A stretch of DNA of 64,000 bases from a gamma proteobacterium endosymbiont of Lamellibrachia anaximandri. GTDB taxonomy: Bacteria > Pseudomonadota > Gammaproteobacteria > Chromatiales > Chromatiaceae. Below are positions 8,557 to 17,905 of this stretch, piece after piece. Position 1 is the stretch's first letter, and every line of letters starts with the position of its first letter. Under the pieces are notes generated by a model. It saw nothing but the letters and a program-made list of their open reading frames with translations, had not been told where the DNA came from and did not search any database. The stretch covers positions 1 to 64,000 of the forward strand of contig JAESPE010000004.1 in the NCBI GenBank assembly GCA_016756835.1. The letters are read 5' to 3'. The position numbers and the translations under genes were made by a program.

Positions 8557-9684
8557 ATGAGGAGCCTGGAACAGGAAAACCGGATGTTGCGCCAGCGACT
8601 GCTGGAACTGGGACGCGAGGCCCTGCACAACGAAAACACCTTCAAACGTTTTCACCAAAGAGAGCTGGAACTGCTCTCGGCCAACTCCCTGCCGGAACTG
8701 CTGAACAGCATGACCGATGGCCTGCAGGACTCCTTTCAGGTAAAAGCGATCCAGCTGATTATCGAAGATCAAGAGCACGATATCCGCCGCCTGCTCTATA
8801 ATACCGGCATCCCGGAAGATGCCTTTCCTCTGGTGCGCTTTGTCGACCAGATCGACTCGGTCAACAGAGAGTATGCCACGCTGCAACGCCCCCGGTTAGG
8901 CCCCTTCCTCAGCCCCGACCATGATTCGCTCTTCTCTTCGAGAAGCGAGTTGCGCAGTATCGCGATATTACCGATATTCTGTCGCAACCGGCTGATCGGC
9001 AGCCTTAACCTCGGCAGTACCGACAGTAAAAGGTTCACGCGCCACCATGGCAGTGATTTTCTGCACCGGCTGGCAGCCATCGGCGGTGTCTGCCTGGAAA
9101 ATGCAGTAAACCGGGAGCGGTTGATCATCAGCGGCCTCACCGATGCACTGACCGGGATGCACAACCGCCGCTATCTCGACCGGCGACTCAAAGAGGAACT
9201 GGCCAGGGCAAACCGCTACCGCCAGCCCATGAGCTGCCTTTTTATCGATGCGGATCACTTCAAACAGGTCAACGACACCCACGGCCACCAGGCGGGCGAC
9301 ACCGTATTGCGGGAGTTGGCCAGCCGCATTCGTTCCCAACTGCGCGCCAGCGACGTGGCCACCCGCTACGGCGGAGAAGAGTTCACCCTGCTGTTGCCGC
9401 AAACCTCCCTCGACGAGGCCAAACTGCTGGCTGAACGCATTCGCCTGGAGATCTCAAACCATCCCATCACCCTTGATAGCGGTGAACAGATACCGCTTAC
9501 CGTCTCCATCGGCATCAGTGAGGCCCTGCCAACGCTGGGCAAGGCTTCGCTGAAACAGGTCGGAGAACATCTGCTTGCCACTGCAGATGAAGCCGTTTAT
9601 CGCGCCAAAAACAACGGCAGAAACCGGGTGGAACACTGCCGCGAAGATGTCCGCCAACAACTGCCGGTAGATGAGGTCAGTTAG
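8557..9684 (+). CDS. Diguanylate cyclase with N-terminal DUF484/GAF-like domain
   Basis: Makes c-di-GMP from two GTP. The 375-residue soluble protein begins with a coiled coil (about 1-40) and a DUF484/GAF-like sensory domain (about 40-185), then a GGDEF domain. The active-site motif is GGEEF (272-276), the metal and nucleotide motif FIDADHFKQVND is present, and the inhibitory I-site RASD sits at 263-266, five residues upstream, so product inhibition is expected. No membrane segment is visible, so it is probably cytosolic. It stands alone, with AT-rich sequence on both sides. Confidence 0.9.
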   Translation: MRSLEQENRMLRQRLLELGREALHNENTFKRFHQRELELLSANSLPELLNSMTDGLQDSFQVKAIQLIIEDQEHDIRRLLYNTGIPEDAFPLVRFVDQIDSVNREYATLQRPRLGPFLSPDHDSLFSSRSELRSIAILPIFCRNRLIGSLNLGSTDSKRFTRHHGSDFLHRLAAIGGVCLENAVNRERLIISGLTDALTGMHNRRYLDRRLKEELARANRYRQPMSCLFIDADHFKQVNDTHGHQAGDTVLRELASRIRSQLRASDVATRYGGEEFTLLLPQTSLDEAKLLAERIRLEISNHPITLDSGEQIPLTVSIGISEALPTLGKASLKQVGEHLLATADEAVYRAKNNGRNRVEHCREDVRQQLPVDEVS

Positions 9685-9858
9685 GGATAATCAGATTAAT
9701 TTGGATTTTGTCATCTCGACCCAAGTAAGAGATCCAAACCACCAAGGCACAAGGATACAGACCTCTTGTTACACTAAGAGCGCGGTCCGCTTCCCTCTTC
9801 GCAATCAGGGTCTAAACTTACTTAATAAGAGGTACCCACCACTGAGTAAACGCAACCT

Positions 9859-10578
9859 GTGAACGTGCCCCAACAAAACCTTGTCGAGCGTTTTTTTTAC
9901 GAAATCAAAAACCGACCGCTGTTGGCCACCCTGATGGTGCTCGGCTCGCTGCTAATCGGTTTGAGCCAATTCACCACCGCCACGCAAATTCTGCTCAACC
10001 AGGCCAAAAACCTTCTGTTCACTCCCGAATACCGGCTGGTGGCGACCGTGCTGGACGCCAACCTGCTACTGCGCTGGAACTCACTGACTCAAAGCTGGCA
10101 GCATCCAAGGAGAGACGTCTGGTTCGAGACGGAGATGAGGCTTCCGCTCTCCCTCAGAAACACGGGCGACCGGGAGGCAGGCATCGAGGGGCTGAAGCTG
10201 TTGTCCCAGGGCGAGGGTCAGTCCATCACTTGGGAGGCGGTCTGGATTGCACAGGATTTCGAGTGGGAACGCTGGGCCACGATCGAACCCCAGATCCAGA
10301 AACAGCGGGATCGGCTGACACCGATCATACTCGAACCTGGCCAACCGGCACTGATAGAAGATATCGACTTTGTGCCGCTGGACTTCGCCGATGAACTTGC
10401 CGCCGGTCGCTATACCGCCCAATTGCAGGCGCGTGTGACCGGGACCGAAGGCTGGATCGAGCTGCTGCGTTTCTCCTTCACCATCCCGGAGGATTTTTTG
10501 CTGGCTTCCGGCCGCGTCTCGCGCTATCAGTACTGGCAGCGTTTTGCTGTACAGGAGACAGCAGCATCGACCCAATAG
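9859..10578 (+). CDS. Membrane-anchored protein of unknown function
   Basis: A 239-residue protein read from a GTG start at 9859. It has one membrane segment near the N terminus (about residues 20-40, LLATLMVLGSLLIGL) and a soluble domain rich in predicted beta strands that alternates hydrophobic and charged residues (LPLSLRNTGDREAGIEGLKLL). I do not recognise a family. No strong ribosome binding site precedes the GTG, so the start is uncertain. The 174 bp upstream hold only AT-rich non-coding sequence. It could be a periplasmic-facing domain tethered to the inner membrane. Confidence 0.6.
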   Translation: MNVPQQNLVERFFYEIKNRPLLATLMVLGSLLIGLSQFTTATQILLNQAKNLLFTPEYRLVATVLDANLLLRWNSLTQSWQHPRRDVWFETEMRLPLSLRNTGDREAGIEGLKLLSQGEGQSITWEAVWIAQDFEWERWATIEPQIQKQRDRLTPIILEPGQPALIEDIDFVPLDFADELAAGRYTAQLQARVTGTEGWIELLRFSFTIPEDFLLASGRVSRYQYWQRFAVQETAASTQ

Positions 10579-10773
10579 GGCGAACTCCAGCAATCCCTGA
10601 GGGTGGAACATCAAGCGTGACGGGGCACGTCTTGCATTGCGATGATTTTCCTTCTTCTAATTGATATGTGATCAAATACTGAACTGTTGTATTTTACCTC
10701 TATTCATCGGTAACCTGATTTGTCACGCCGTTGAATGGCATCCACCCTGATATTCGAGCCTGGAAATCGAGAT

Positions 10774-11580
10774 ATGAAAAAAAGAATTATTGGAGCAGCT
10801 TCTCTGGTCTTGCTTCTGGCATCGTCGAACCTCTTCGCTGATGTGCTGAAAAATGACCGCTTCAATCTGCGCTTGGGTGGTTTTTTTGTTACCAATACCG
10901 AAGCGACTATCAGTTTTGTCAGTCCTGCTTTGGCAGGAATCTCGATCAATACCACGCGGGACCTGTCGATGAACGATACGACGAATGTCTTCCGTCTGGA
11001 CGGGTACTACCGTTTCACAGAGCAATCCTCCATCGACTTCTCCTACTACCGCGTAAACCGAGACGGCAGCACAGTACTCGATACGGAGATCCATTGGGGG
11101 GGAAATATATACCCGATCAATGCCAATCTCGATAGCAGCCTGAACACAGACACGTATAAAATCGCCTATGTCTGGTCATTTCATCATGATGAGAAGGTCG
11201 AGCTCGGCCTTTCCGCGGGCCTGCATATCACCTCGTTCAATGTGAAATTAAAGGGCACACTCAACGACATAACCATCCACAATGACTCAAACTCTGCCAC
11301 CGCACCCTTGCCTGTGGTTGGCTTCAAGCTCAACTACAATATCACCCCCAAGCTGATATGGATGAATAAGCTAGAGCTGTTTTACATCAAAATCGATAGT
11401 TTCAAAGGCAACTTCTCCGATTTCATGACTGCGCTTGAGTACCGGGCATTCGACAATATCGGCTTTGGCGTGGGTCTCAACTCCATCAATTCTGACTTGG
11501 AGCTCGAAGAGGGGGATGGGCTCCTTAGCCTGGACACCACCAACCTTGGTGCACTTGCCTACGCTTCGATCTATTTTTAA
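10774..11580 (+). CDS. Outer-membrane beta-barrel protein, family unknown
   Basis: From ATG 10774 the 268-residue product has a signal peptide (about 1-22, ending SSNLFAD). The rest has amphipathic strands with aromatic girdles (GYYRF, IDFSYYRV, KIAYVWSF, FKLNYNI) and the terminal Phe that marks outer-membrane barrels (ASIYF). Predicted to be a small barrel of about eight to ten strands. An in-frame ATG at 10735 lies before the signal peptide and is unlikely. It is followed after 91 bp by the ligand-gated channel gene on the same strand, so a shared transcript is possible but unproven. Confidence 0.65.
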   Translation: MKKRIIGAASLVLLLASSNLFADVLKNDRFNLRLGGFFVTNTEATISFVSPALAGISINTTRDLSMNDTTNVFRLDGYYRFTEQSSIDFSYYRVNRDGSTVLDTEIHWGGNIYPINANLDSSLNTDTYKIAYVWSFHHDEKVELGLSAGLHITSFNVKLKGTLNDITIHNDSNSATAPLPVVGFKLNYNITPKLIWMNKLELFYIKIDSFKGNFSDFMTALEYRAFDNIGFGVGLNSINSDLELEEGDGLLSLDTTNLGALAYASIYF

Positions 11581-11671
11581 TCATGGCAGCGCTGAAACTA
11601 CCAACCCGAAAGCGTGATCTGTACATTTGGAGTTCGATCCCAATGATACGCATTGACACGTTACAAGCCTG

Positions 11672-12664
11672 GTGAAGATACTCATATTTTGTCTCTTATC
11701 TGCAATCAGCTGGAGCAACTTCGCGGCTGAGCCCAGTGACGTTTTTATCGGCCTGAAGATCGACCAGATCACCAATATCGATCAAAAAGAGGAGAACTTC
11801 AGCGTCGTCGGCAACCTGCGTGTCGATTGGCATCAACCCCTCCTGGCCTTCGAACGCGAGCCAGGCATGCCAAGACATCGAACCTATACCCTGGCCACCT
11901 TTCTCAAGCTGCTGGAGGAGAAGCAGATCCGCTGGCCAGCCTCCATCTACCACAATCAACAGGGGCGCATGGATTTCCAGAATCGGCTCATCTCCCTGGC
12001 GGAAGATGGCACCGTTTTGTACCTGGCCCGGTTTACCTCAACCTTTCAGGCCCCGATGTTCGATTTCCGGATGTTTCCGTTCGATAAGCAACTCTTTTTT
12101 ATCCATGTGGATTCGATCTTTCCGGAGCGTCTGTTTAAATTCAAACAGATGGAAGGGTTCAGTGGGATAGGGGATCAGCTGGGTGAAGAGGAGTGGGTCA
12201 TTACCGATGTAAACACTCGCCTGACAACGCACAATGAATTTAACAAAGGAGAGGCCTCCCGTTTTGTGCTGGAATTCCACGCCGAGCGCCATCTCAATTA
12301 TTATCTGATGCGAATTTTGATTCCGGCACTACTGATCATTACCGTCTCCTGGTTCACCTTCTTTCTGCAGGACTACACCAAACGTATCGACCTGGCCGGC
12401 GGCAACCTGCTGCTCTTTATCGCTTTCAATTTTACCATCTCCGGTGATCTGCCCCGGCTTGGCTACATCACCCTGATGGACGCCTTTCTGGCAGGCACCT
12501 TTATCATTACCGTCTTGGTGGTATTGGGTAATGTCTGGCTGCGACGTCTTGAAAATCATGGCAGGCATGAGCTTGCACGAAAACTGGATATCTACGCAAT
12601 CACCAGCTATCCACTGGCCTACCTGTTGGGCGCCCTCATCTTGTGGATACACTTTTTCTGGTAA
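11672..12664 (+). CDS. Prokaryotic pentameric ligand-gated ion channel (Cys-loop receptor homologue)
   Basis: Homologue of the GLIC/ELIC channels, the bacterial relatives of nicotinic and GABA-A receptors. The 330-residue product (GTG start) has a signal peptide (1-19), an extracellular beta-sandwich domain carrying the family motif FRMFPFDKQ (residues 132-140, the loop equivalent to the eukaryotic Cys-loop but without the disulfide), and four membrane helices: M1 about 209-231, M2 about 240-257 (pore-lining, IAFNFTISGDLPR), M3 about 263-289, M4 about 306-328. The M2-M3 linker DLPRLGYIT closely resembles GLIC's NLPKTPYMT. The M3-M4 loop is short, as in all bacterial members. Ligand and ion selectivity cannot be read from sequence. 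Confidence 0.92.
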   Translation: MKILIFCLLSAISWSNFAAEPSDVFIGLKIDQITNIDQKEENFSVVGNLRVDWHQPLLAFEREPGMPRHRTYTLATFLKLLEEKQIRWPASIYHNQQGRMDFQNRLISLAEDGTVLYLARFTSTFQAPMFDFRMFPFDKQLFFIHVDSIFPERLFKFKQMEGFSGIGDQLGEEEWVITDVNTRLTTHNEFNKGEASRFVLEFHAERHLNYYLMRILIPALLIITVSWFTFFLQDYTKRIDLAGGNLLLFIAFNFTISGDLPRLGYITLMDAFLAGTFIITVLVVLGNVWLRRLENHGRHELARKLDIYAITSYPLAYLLGALILWIHFFW

Positions 12665-12751
12665 TTAGCGCTTTCCTGCAGGCGTTGATTGGATTGATCC
12701 ATCTGTACAGTGACGAAACCGCTTGCTGCACCGGGCATTCATCAGCAGCCT

Positions 12752-15700
12752 TCACTCAAACTCCAACAGCGGAGAGATTACTGGGGGTTTCTCATCTCCC
12801 TCTGTCTCATCCTTCTGCTTCTGACCCAGAATCTGTTCCAACGGACTGAATACCTTTTTGATGGTTCGCCCAAAACGATCCAGCTGGTTTGTCAGGTCGG
12901 CCTCAACCTCTTCAGTCAAACCACCCACTCCCTCCTTCGCTTTGGCCGCAACCTCTGTTTGCTGGATGGCCGCCAGACAGGGATTCTCTTCACTCACACC
13001 GACATCGCCGAAGGCAAGCAGCAGATAGGCAGGGTTGGCGACACCCGCAGCCACACCGGCAATGGTTTTCAATGTTCCCAGTTTTGTTGGTTTGATGGAC
13101 GGGGCATGCAGCCTGCCCTCCAGTTTCACCGGATTGGTCAGTGAAATCAGGGTCAGTTCCTTTGGTCGTGGATTGAGGATCATGTGGAGAGTCTCGTCAC
13201 GCAGATCAATCTCCCCAGCACCCGCAATGGTCAATTTCTTGGTATCGATCAACATGCTACGGGTGTATCCAACCCCCTTGTTGAAATCGAGCCGGTCAAC
13301 CAGACAGTTGAGATCAACCACCGGTTCATCTTTGAGGCCCATTTGAGGTAACAGGGTTCCCACAAAGTCTTTAAGTTTGAAGGGCAGATCCTGATTTTTG
13401 ATACGCCCCTCACCGCCCACCAGCACCAAGTGGCCATCCAACCCTGCCGCCACCTCACGCAGGCTCCATCCCGACCCGGAAATATCCATCGCGAAATCGG
13501 CACTGCCATCCACATCCTGTGTAACATCCAGCCTTTCCAACAGAACGCCATAGTCGAACCCGCTGACTTTTAGTTGCAGAGCCAATTGCGGCGGTGTTGT
13601 AGCTGCATTGGCGCTTGCAGTGGCATTTAAGCTACCTCCGCTATCCAGTTTTAAAACGATGGAGTTTAGGTGCAGTTCGCCTGCACTGAGCCCCACAGAT
13701 GCATGCATGCTGCCCACAGGGGTGCTGCCATGTACCAGTTTTGGAAATTTCAGATGCAGATTCATATCGAAGTGTATCAACACAGAGAGCGACATCGAAT
13801 GCTCTGAAAACAGCCATTCACTTTCCGACAAATCTTCCTGAGGTTGTGCCTCTCCCGCAAAAAGGGGCTGTAGATCTGCAAGATCAATGGCCTTGGCGCG
13901 CAACTCTCCCCGTATATCAGGCCTGTCGCCCTGCAATCCGATCTGCAGATCCCCGACTATCCTGCTCTTGCCTGCTTCTACCCGGAGTTTGGAAAACGCC
14001 ACCCGCTCCTCCGAGGCCATCGCTGCACCCTCCAACCGATAGGCGGGGGTTTCCGGCAGCGTCACTCCCGTCAGCTTCGACAGTGTTTGCAGCGAAGGGC
14101 AGTGGATCGAAAAAGACAGAGGCCCTTTGAGCTTGCCGGAGGCCCCATCCAAATGCAGTGACAGCGCTCCTTCCGTTTTCCCCAAGGTGATTTTAGTTGT
14201 AACCGGCAGAGAAGATTTCCCCTGCACCAGCGCAGTCAATTCAGGGCCTGTCGCCTGTAAATTGAAGGATTCACTCCGCAGCCCACCTTCGGCATTCAAT
14301 GTCACATTTTTTCCATTCAGAGAAGCGAATTGCACACGACTGATAGCAAGATCCAGGGGAGATGAACCGTCTGCCTTTCCAAAAATGATCTGTCCCGCCG
14401 ATGTTTCAACCCGAAGCTCCCCCTGTGCCAGCAACTCCCCCAGGGTTTGCCCGTTCCCGGCAAAGCGCAGCTGGATCTGTTGCAGATCTCCGCTCAGGTT
14501 CTCAGTCACACCCAAATGGGAGGCGATTTTTTCAAGTGCGACAGGGCCACTGGTCAGATCTGCGGTCAGCCTCTCGCCATTTGTCATCTGCAGACCACCC
14601 CGGAGAGGCACACCGTCCAGGCGCAACTGCAATCCCCCTATCCCGACTGTTTTGCCATCAATCTTCAGACGCCCTTTGAGCTTTTTAACCGGCAGAGGCA
14701 GCCCAGCGACCTGCTTGGCCGAGAGCGTCATATCCAGCGCCAACGACTCAGGCCAAGACACCTCCAGCGGCATGTCGAGCAGGCTTTTCTGAGGCACCTT
14801 TTTCGCCCCGCTTTGCACTTTTTGTGGTTTCTGCTTTGGGCTGATAAATGGCGCAAGATCGAGCCGTCTTGCCTGTAGACCGCCCTGAATGCGGGTGGCC
14901 ACCTGATCCAGATGCAGGGTCAACGCCCCGTAGATATCACTGCCACCGAACTTGGCGTTAATCCCTGTAAACGCCACCTGTGTCCCCTCAGCAGACATCT
15001 GTCCATCGATTTGGAAGGCACCAGTTTTGCGCAGTTTTCCCTTCAGCAACGGCAGATGTGACAACTCTTTGCCTTCAAGCCTGATAGTCAGATTGGTGGC
15101 CGTTTCTTCGCCCGGTATTATCGCCCCTGTCACCGTCAATCGATCACTGTCCGTCTGCGCCCCGGCCTCCAGTGGCCAGTTTGCCGCTTCAGCAAAAGTC
15201 CGTTGGCCCTCCCCCAGAGAGAACTGCAGTCTGGTTTCACGCTGTTCGAGCAGACCATTCAAGTCAACCTCGACCCGGCCACCTGTAACCTTCACGCTAC
15301 CATCTGCAACTGTGAACTCATCGAAACCATAGAGATTTCGAAGCCAACCGTTCAGGTCGAAAAACTGCACCCCAGACCCGGTCAAACGACTCGCACCCTG
15401 CAGGTCGGCAGAGGCGCCTTCCGGCAGGTAAGCACCAATCAAGCGCGACAGTTCATCACTAGAGTGGGCAGTCACTTTCCATGTCACCTGCTCACCTTTC
15501 AGCTCGGCATGAAGTTCGTTCTGTTCAGTATTCAAATCGAGACGGGCATTTGAGATACCTGCCGCAGTGATCAAACCGCTGAAACGCCCCAACAGATCTA
15601 CCGAGTGATAATCAAACCCGGCGGTCACCTGCAAGTCCCCTGTTGCTGAGAGACTGGCTTCGGCACGCTTTACCCGCAATATCTTCTGCGTGGCTCCACC

Positions 15701-16198
15701 ACCCTGATATACCAGCCGCAACTCCTCCAACTGCAATTCATCTATCACCGGCAGCCGCATTTCACTGGGAACAACAGAGGTTTCCGCGGCCTTTCCACCG
15801 GCAAATCTCCAGTTGCCACCCTGTTTCTCCGTGGACTCCAGCATCAGGTCGCCGCCCTGAAGCAGCAGTCGCTTGACCACCAGCTCACCATTCAACAGGG
15901 GCAGCAGTGACAGTTGCAGTTCCAGCTTCTTCAGTTTCAGCAGGTTAGCCCTGGATGCCCAGGCAGGATTGGCAACGGATATGTTTTCAGCCACCAGAGT
16001 GGGATGAAGGGATAGACCCAGTGCAAGTTCACCATTCAGGCTGACCTCACGCCCAAGGGTTTCACTGAGTCTGGCAGTAAGGAAGTCACGATTGACATTC
16101 AGCCAGTAAGAGGCCGTCAGCATCAAACCCATAACCAACAACAAAAGGATGGCCGCCACACCGGCAGACCAAAGCCAGACTCGTTTCATCTCAACCAT
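12752..16198 (-). CDS. AsmA-family protein, very large
   Basis: A 1148-residue envelope protein with one N-terminal membrane helix (about residues 8-32) and then the AsmA signature (FLTARLSETLGREVSLNGELAL), followed by long beta-rich repeats in the periplasm. The C-terminal AsmA-like region (about 880-1070) contains DLNCLVDRLDFNKGVG and IDLRDETLHM. AsmA proteins are relatives of the TamB/YhdP bridge proteins implicated in lipid transport or outer-membrane homeostasis. An in-frame ATG nine bases downstream is an alternative start. It is divergent from a beta-barrel gene. It is longer than the second AsmA-family protein in this window (33131-35266) but has the same plan. Confidence 0.9.
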   Translation of the reverse strand: MVEMKRVWLWSAGVAAILLLLVMGLMLTASYWLNVNRDFLTARLSETLGREVSLNGELALGLSLHPTLVAENISVANPAWASRANLLKLKKLELQLSLLPLLNGELVVKRLLLQGGDLMLESTEKQGGNWRFAGGKAAETSVVPSEMRLPVIDELQLEELRLVYQGGGATQKILRVKRAEASLSATGDLQVTAGFDYHSVDLLGRFSGLITAAGISNARLDLNTEQNELHAELKGEQVTWKVTAHSSDELSRLIGAYLPEGASADLQGASRLTGSGVQFFDLNGWLRNLYGFDEFTVADGSVKVTGGRVEVDLNGLLEQRETRLQFSLGEGQRTFAEAANWPLEAGAQTDSDRLTVTGAIIPGEETATNLTIRLEGKELSHLPLLKGKLRKTGAFQIDGQMSAEGTQVAFTGINAKFGGSDIYGALTLHLDQVATRIQGGLQARRLDLAPFISPKQKPQKVQSGAKKVPQKSLLDMPLEVSWPESLALDMTLSAKQVAGLPLPVKKLKGRLKIDGKTVGIGGLQLRLDGVPLRGGLQMTNGERLTADLTSGPVALEKIASHLGVTENLSGDLQQIQLRFAGNGQTLGELLAQGELRVETSAGQIIFGKADGSSPLDLAISRVQFASLNGKNVTLNAEGGLRSESFNLQATGPELTALVQGKSSLPVTTKITLGKTEGALSLHLDGASGKLKGPLSFSIHCPSLQTLSKLTGVTLPETPAYRLEGAAMASEERVAFSKLRVEAGKSRIVGDLQIGLQGDRPDIRGELRAKAIDLADLQPLFAGEAQPQEDLSESEWLFSEHSMSLSVLIHFDMNLHLKFPKLVHGSTPVGSMHASVGLSAGELHLNSIVLKLDSGGSLNATASANAATTPPQLALQLKVSGFDYGVLLERLDVTQDVDGSADFAMDISGSGWSLREVAAGLDGHLVLVGGEGRIKNQDLPFKLKDFVGTLLPQMGLKDEPVVDLNCLVDRLDFNKGVGYTRSMLIDTKKLTIAGAGEIDLRDETLHMILNPRPKELTLISLTNPVKLEGRLHAPSIKPTKLGTLKTIAGVAAGVANPAYLLLAFGDVGVSEENPCLAAIQQTEVAAKAKEGVGGLTEEVEADLTNQLDRFGRTIKKVFSPLEQILGQKQKDETEGDEKPPVISPLLEFE

Positions 16199-16292
16199 GT
16201 TTAAGACCGACGCACTGCGCGGAAATATTTACATTGTGTGTGATATCTCATACGCCAATAATAGCCTTTAAACCTTGCCGGATAAGGAATAG

Positions 16293-17123
16293 ATGGCTCT
16301 CACGAGATTTTGGTTCATTTTGTTGCTCTTGTTCTGCACTTCATCGCAGGCAGCAGTACAGACATTGCAACAGGAAGAGCTGCCAAACTACGCCTTTGCC
16401 CCCTTCATTGGCTCGGGAATCTACGCCACCCGGGACCGCACGGTCACGGTATTCAACTTCCCTCTCTCTTACGACTTGCGCACCATTGAGGAAGATGGCT
16501 GGGGGCTGGAGGTCACCACACCTGTCACTATCGGTCTATTCAACTTTGATTTCAGAGACCTTGAGATCCCTAACCTGGAGGAGCAACTGGGGACCCTGAG
16601 TTTCGTGCCCGGCCTCCACTTCCATCTGCCGGTTTCAAAACAGTGGATTCTTACCCCGCTTGTCGACTTGGGCGTTGGCAAGGCCAGCAGTGGCAGCGAC
16701 TTCGCCTGGATCTACTCCTTCGGCCTCGAAAGCCGCTACAATTTCGACTGGCGCAGCTACGATCTTCTGTTTGGCAACCGCTTCCGCTATGCGGGTTATC
16801 AGCTGCATGAAAGCGATATCCGGGATGACTACTACTCCTTTGAAACCGGCTTAGATGTTTTACTTCCTACCCACCTAAATCACTTTGGATGGAAGGCCAG
16901 GTTCAATGCCTATGCCATGAACCAGCTCTATTTCGGCGACCTGGATTTCATCAATCCCCTTGGACAATCCCACGAGGTGGATGTGTTATGGGAGATCGGT
17001 TTCACGGTTGACCTGTCAACGAACACGGATACCGGCATATTCGAACTGCCACGCATTGGGCTGGGTTATCGTTTTGGCGATGGCCTGGGATTGATCCGAC
17101 TGGTATTTGGCAGGATGTTCTGA
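16293..17123 (+). CDS. Outer-membrane beta-barrel protein, family unknown
   Basis: A 276-residue protein with a signal peptide (about 1-20, ending SSQAA) and alternating strands with aromatic residues (FNFPLSYDLRT, YSFGLESRYNFDW, NRFRYAGY). It ends in Phe (LVFGRMF), the usual C-terminal signal for BAM-assembled barrels. I do not recognise the family or any ligand. It is divergent from the large AsmA-family gene, with 94 bp between starts that must contain both promoters. This proximity may reflect a common envelope role, which is inference. Confidence 0.7.
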   Translation: MALTRFWFILLLLFCTSSQAAVQTLQQEELPNYAFAPFIGSGIYATRDRTVTVFNFPLSYDLRTIEEDGWGLEVTTPVTIGLFNFDFRDLEIPNLEEQLGTLSFVPGLHFHLPVSKQWILTPLVDLGVGKASSGSDFAWIYSFGLESRYNFDWRSYDLLFGNRFRYAGYQLHESDIRDDYYSFETGLDVLLPTHLNHFGWKARFNAYAMNQLYFGDLDFINPLGQSHEVDVLWEIGFTVDLSTNTDTGIFELPRIGLGYRFGDGLGLIRLVFGRMF

Positions 17124-17204
17124 ATCTATATGAAGATAGATTCAATGGAAGAACCGCTGAGACAAGAGACCCGCAGGCATGCTCAAGCAAACGGGACATT
17201 ACAT

Positions 17205-17268
17205 CGTAGGCGCGGCGCCGCGATGACCCCGTAGCTGGGTAAAATCGCGGCTGGGCGCAGCTCCTACG
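17205..17268. repeat. REP-like intergenic palindrome (GTAGGAGC/GCCGCGAT type)
   Basis: Imperfect inverted repeat: CGTAGGCGCGGCGCCGCGAT on the left and ATCGCGGCTGGGCGCAGCTCCTACG on the right. Related copies occur at 43785-43846 and 56021-56087. All lie between genes, and none encodes protein. Confidence 0.65.
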
Positions 17269-17295
17269 TGCTACATGGAGTAAAGCCCAGATGGA

Positions 17296-17550
17296 TCAAT
17301 CCGCCTCTTCGACAATATTCTCGTGGCTGCCGTCACAATAGGGTGGATTGGCCGTCTGCTTACACATACAGAGCCAGGCTTCCCCAGATTTCTCCGCTCT
17401 GAATCCCAGTGGTGATATCTCGGTCCCCTGATGCGAGCCATCACAATACGGCTGATTTTTTGACCGCCCACAGGCACACCACCAGTACTCTTTACCCGCC
17501 TGCAACTCCACAGAAACCGGCTCTCTTGCTGCAACTTTTCCTTTTTCCAT
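17296..17550 (-). CDS. CDGSH iron-sulfur domain protein (tandem)
   Basis: An 84-residue protein with two CDGSH [2Fe-2S] motifs: [16 protein letters not shown] and [16 protein letters not shown]. Each has the three-Cys, one-His ligand set (C-x-C-x-S/T-x3-P-x-CDGSH). Such small bacterial mitoNEET-like proteins are redox or cluster-transfer proteins. The ATG at 17550 is chosen because AGGAG lies eight bases upstream on the minus strand; an in-frame GTG at 17580 would add ten residues. The gene stands alone beside a palindromic repeat. Confidence 0.92.
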   Translation of the reverse strand: MEKGKVAAREPVSVELQAGKEYWWCACGRSKNQPYCDGSHQGTEISPLGFRAEKSGEAWLCMCKQTANPPYCDGSHENIVEEAD

Positions 17551-17905
17551 ACACCTCACTCCTGAAAATTGATTCGTCACCTATGGCGTCATTGTAGCAA
17601 TGCTCAAAACAGCGCGCGCGTGCCTCGTATGGGGATTAGGCTCACCGTCAATATTTCCTTTGATAAATACACGGTAATTTAGTAGGTTGATTCACAAGGT
17701 AACAGGCTTTTGATCATAATGGTCAATTCAATAATAACGTTAAAAAAATCAATCAGTTACTAGCTATAACCATCGTAAATACCTTAACATCGCTTAGTGG
17801 TAAAACATCATGGGAAGGCGTTCTGATCTCGAAAGTCGGGTTTTTGATGTAAAAATGCGGCATGGTTCCAACATAGTATATTAGTTTATGCTATATTACT
17901 AAACC
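17551..17905. other. AT-rich intergenic region with candidate operator
   Basis: No gene is seen in these 355 bp. The sequence becomes strongly AT-rich from about 17640. Just before the next start codon, an imperfect palindrome at 17874-17901 pairs TAGTATAT with ATATTACTA and could be an operator or an extended promoter. Confidence 0.4.
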
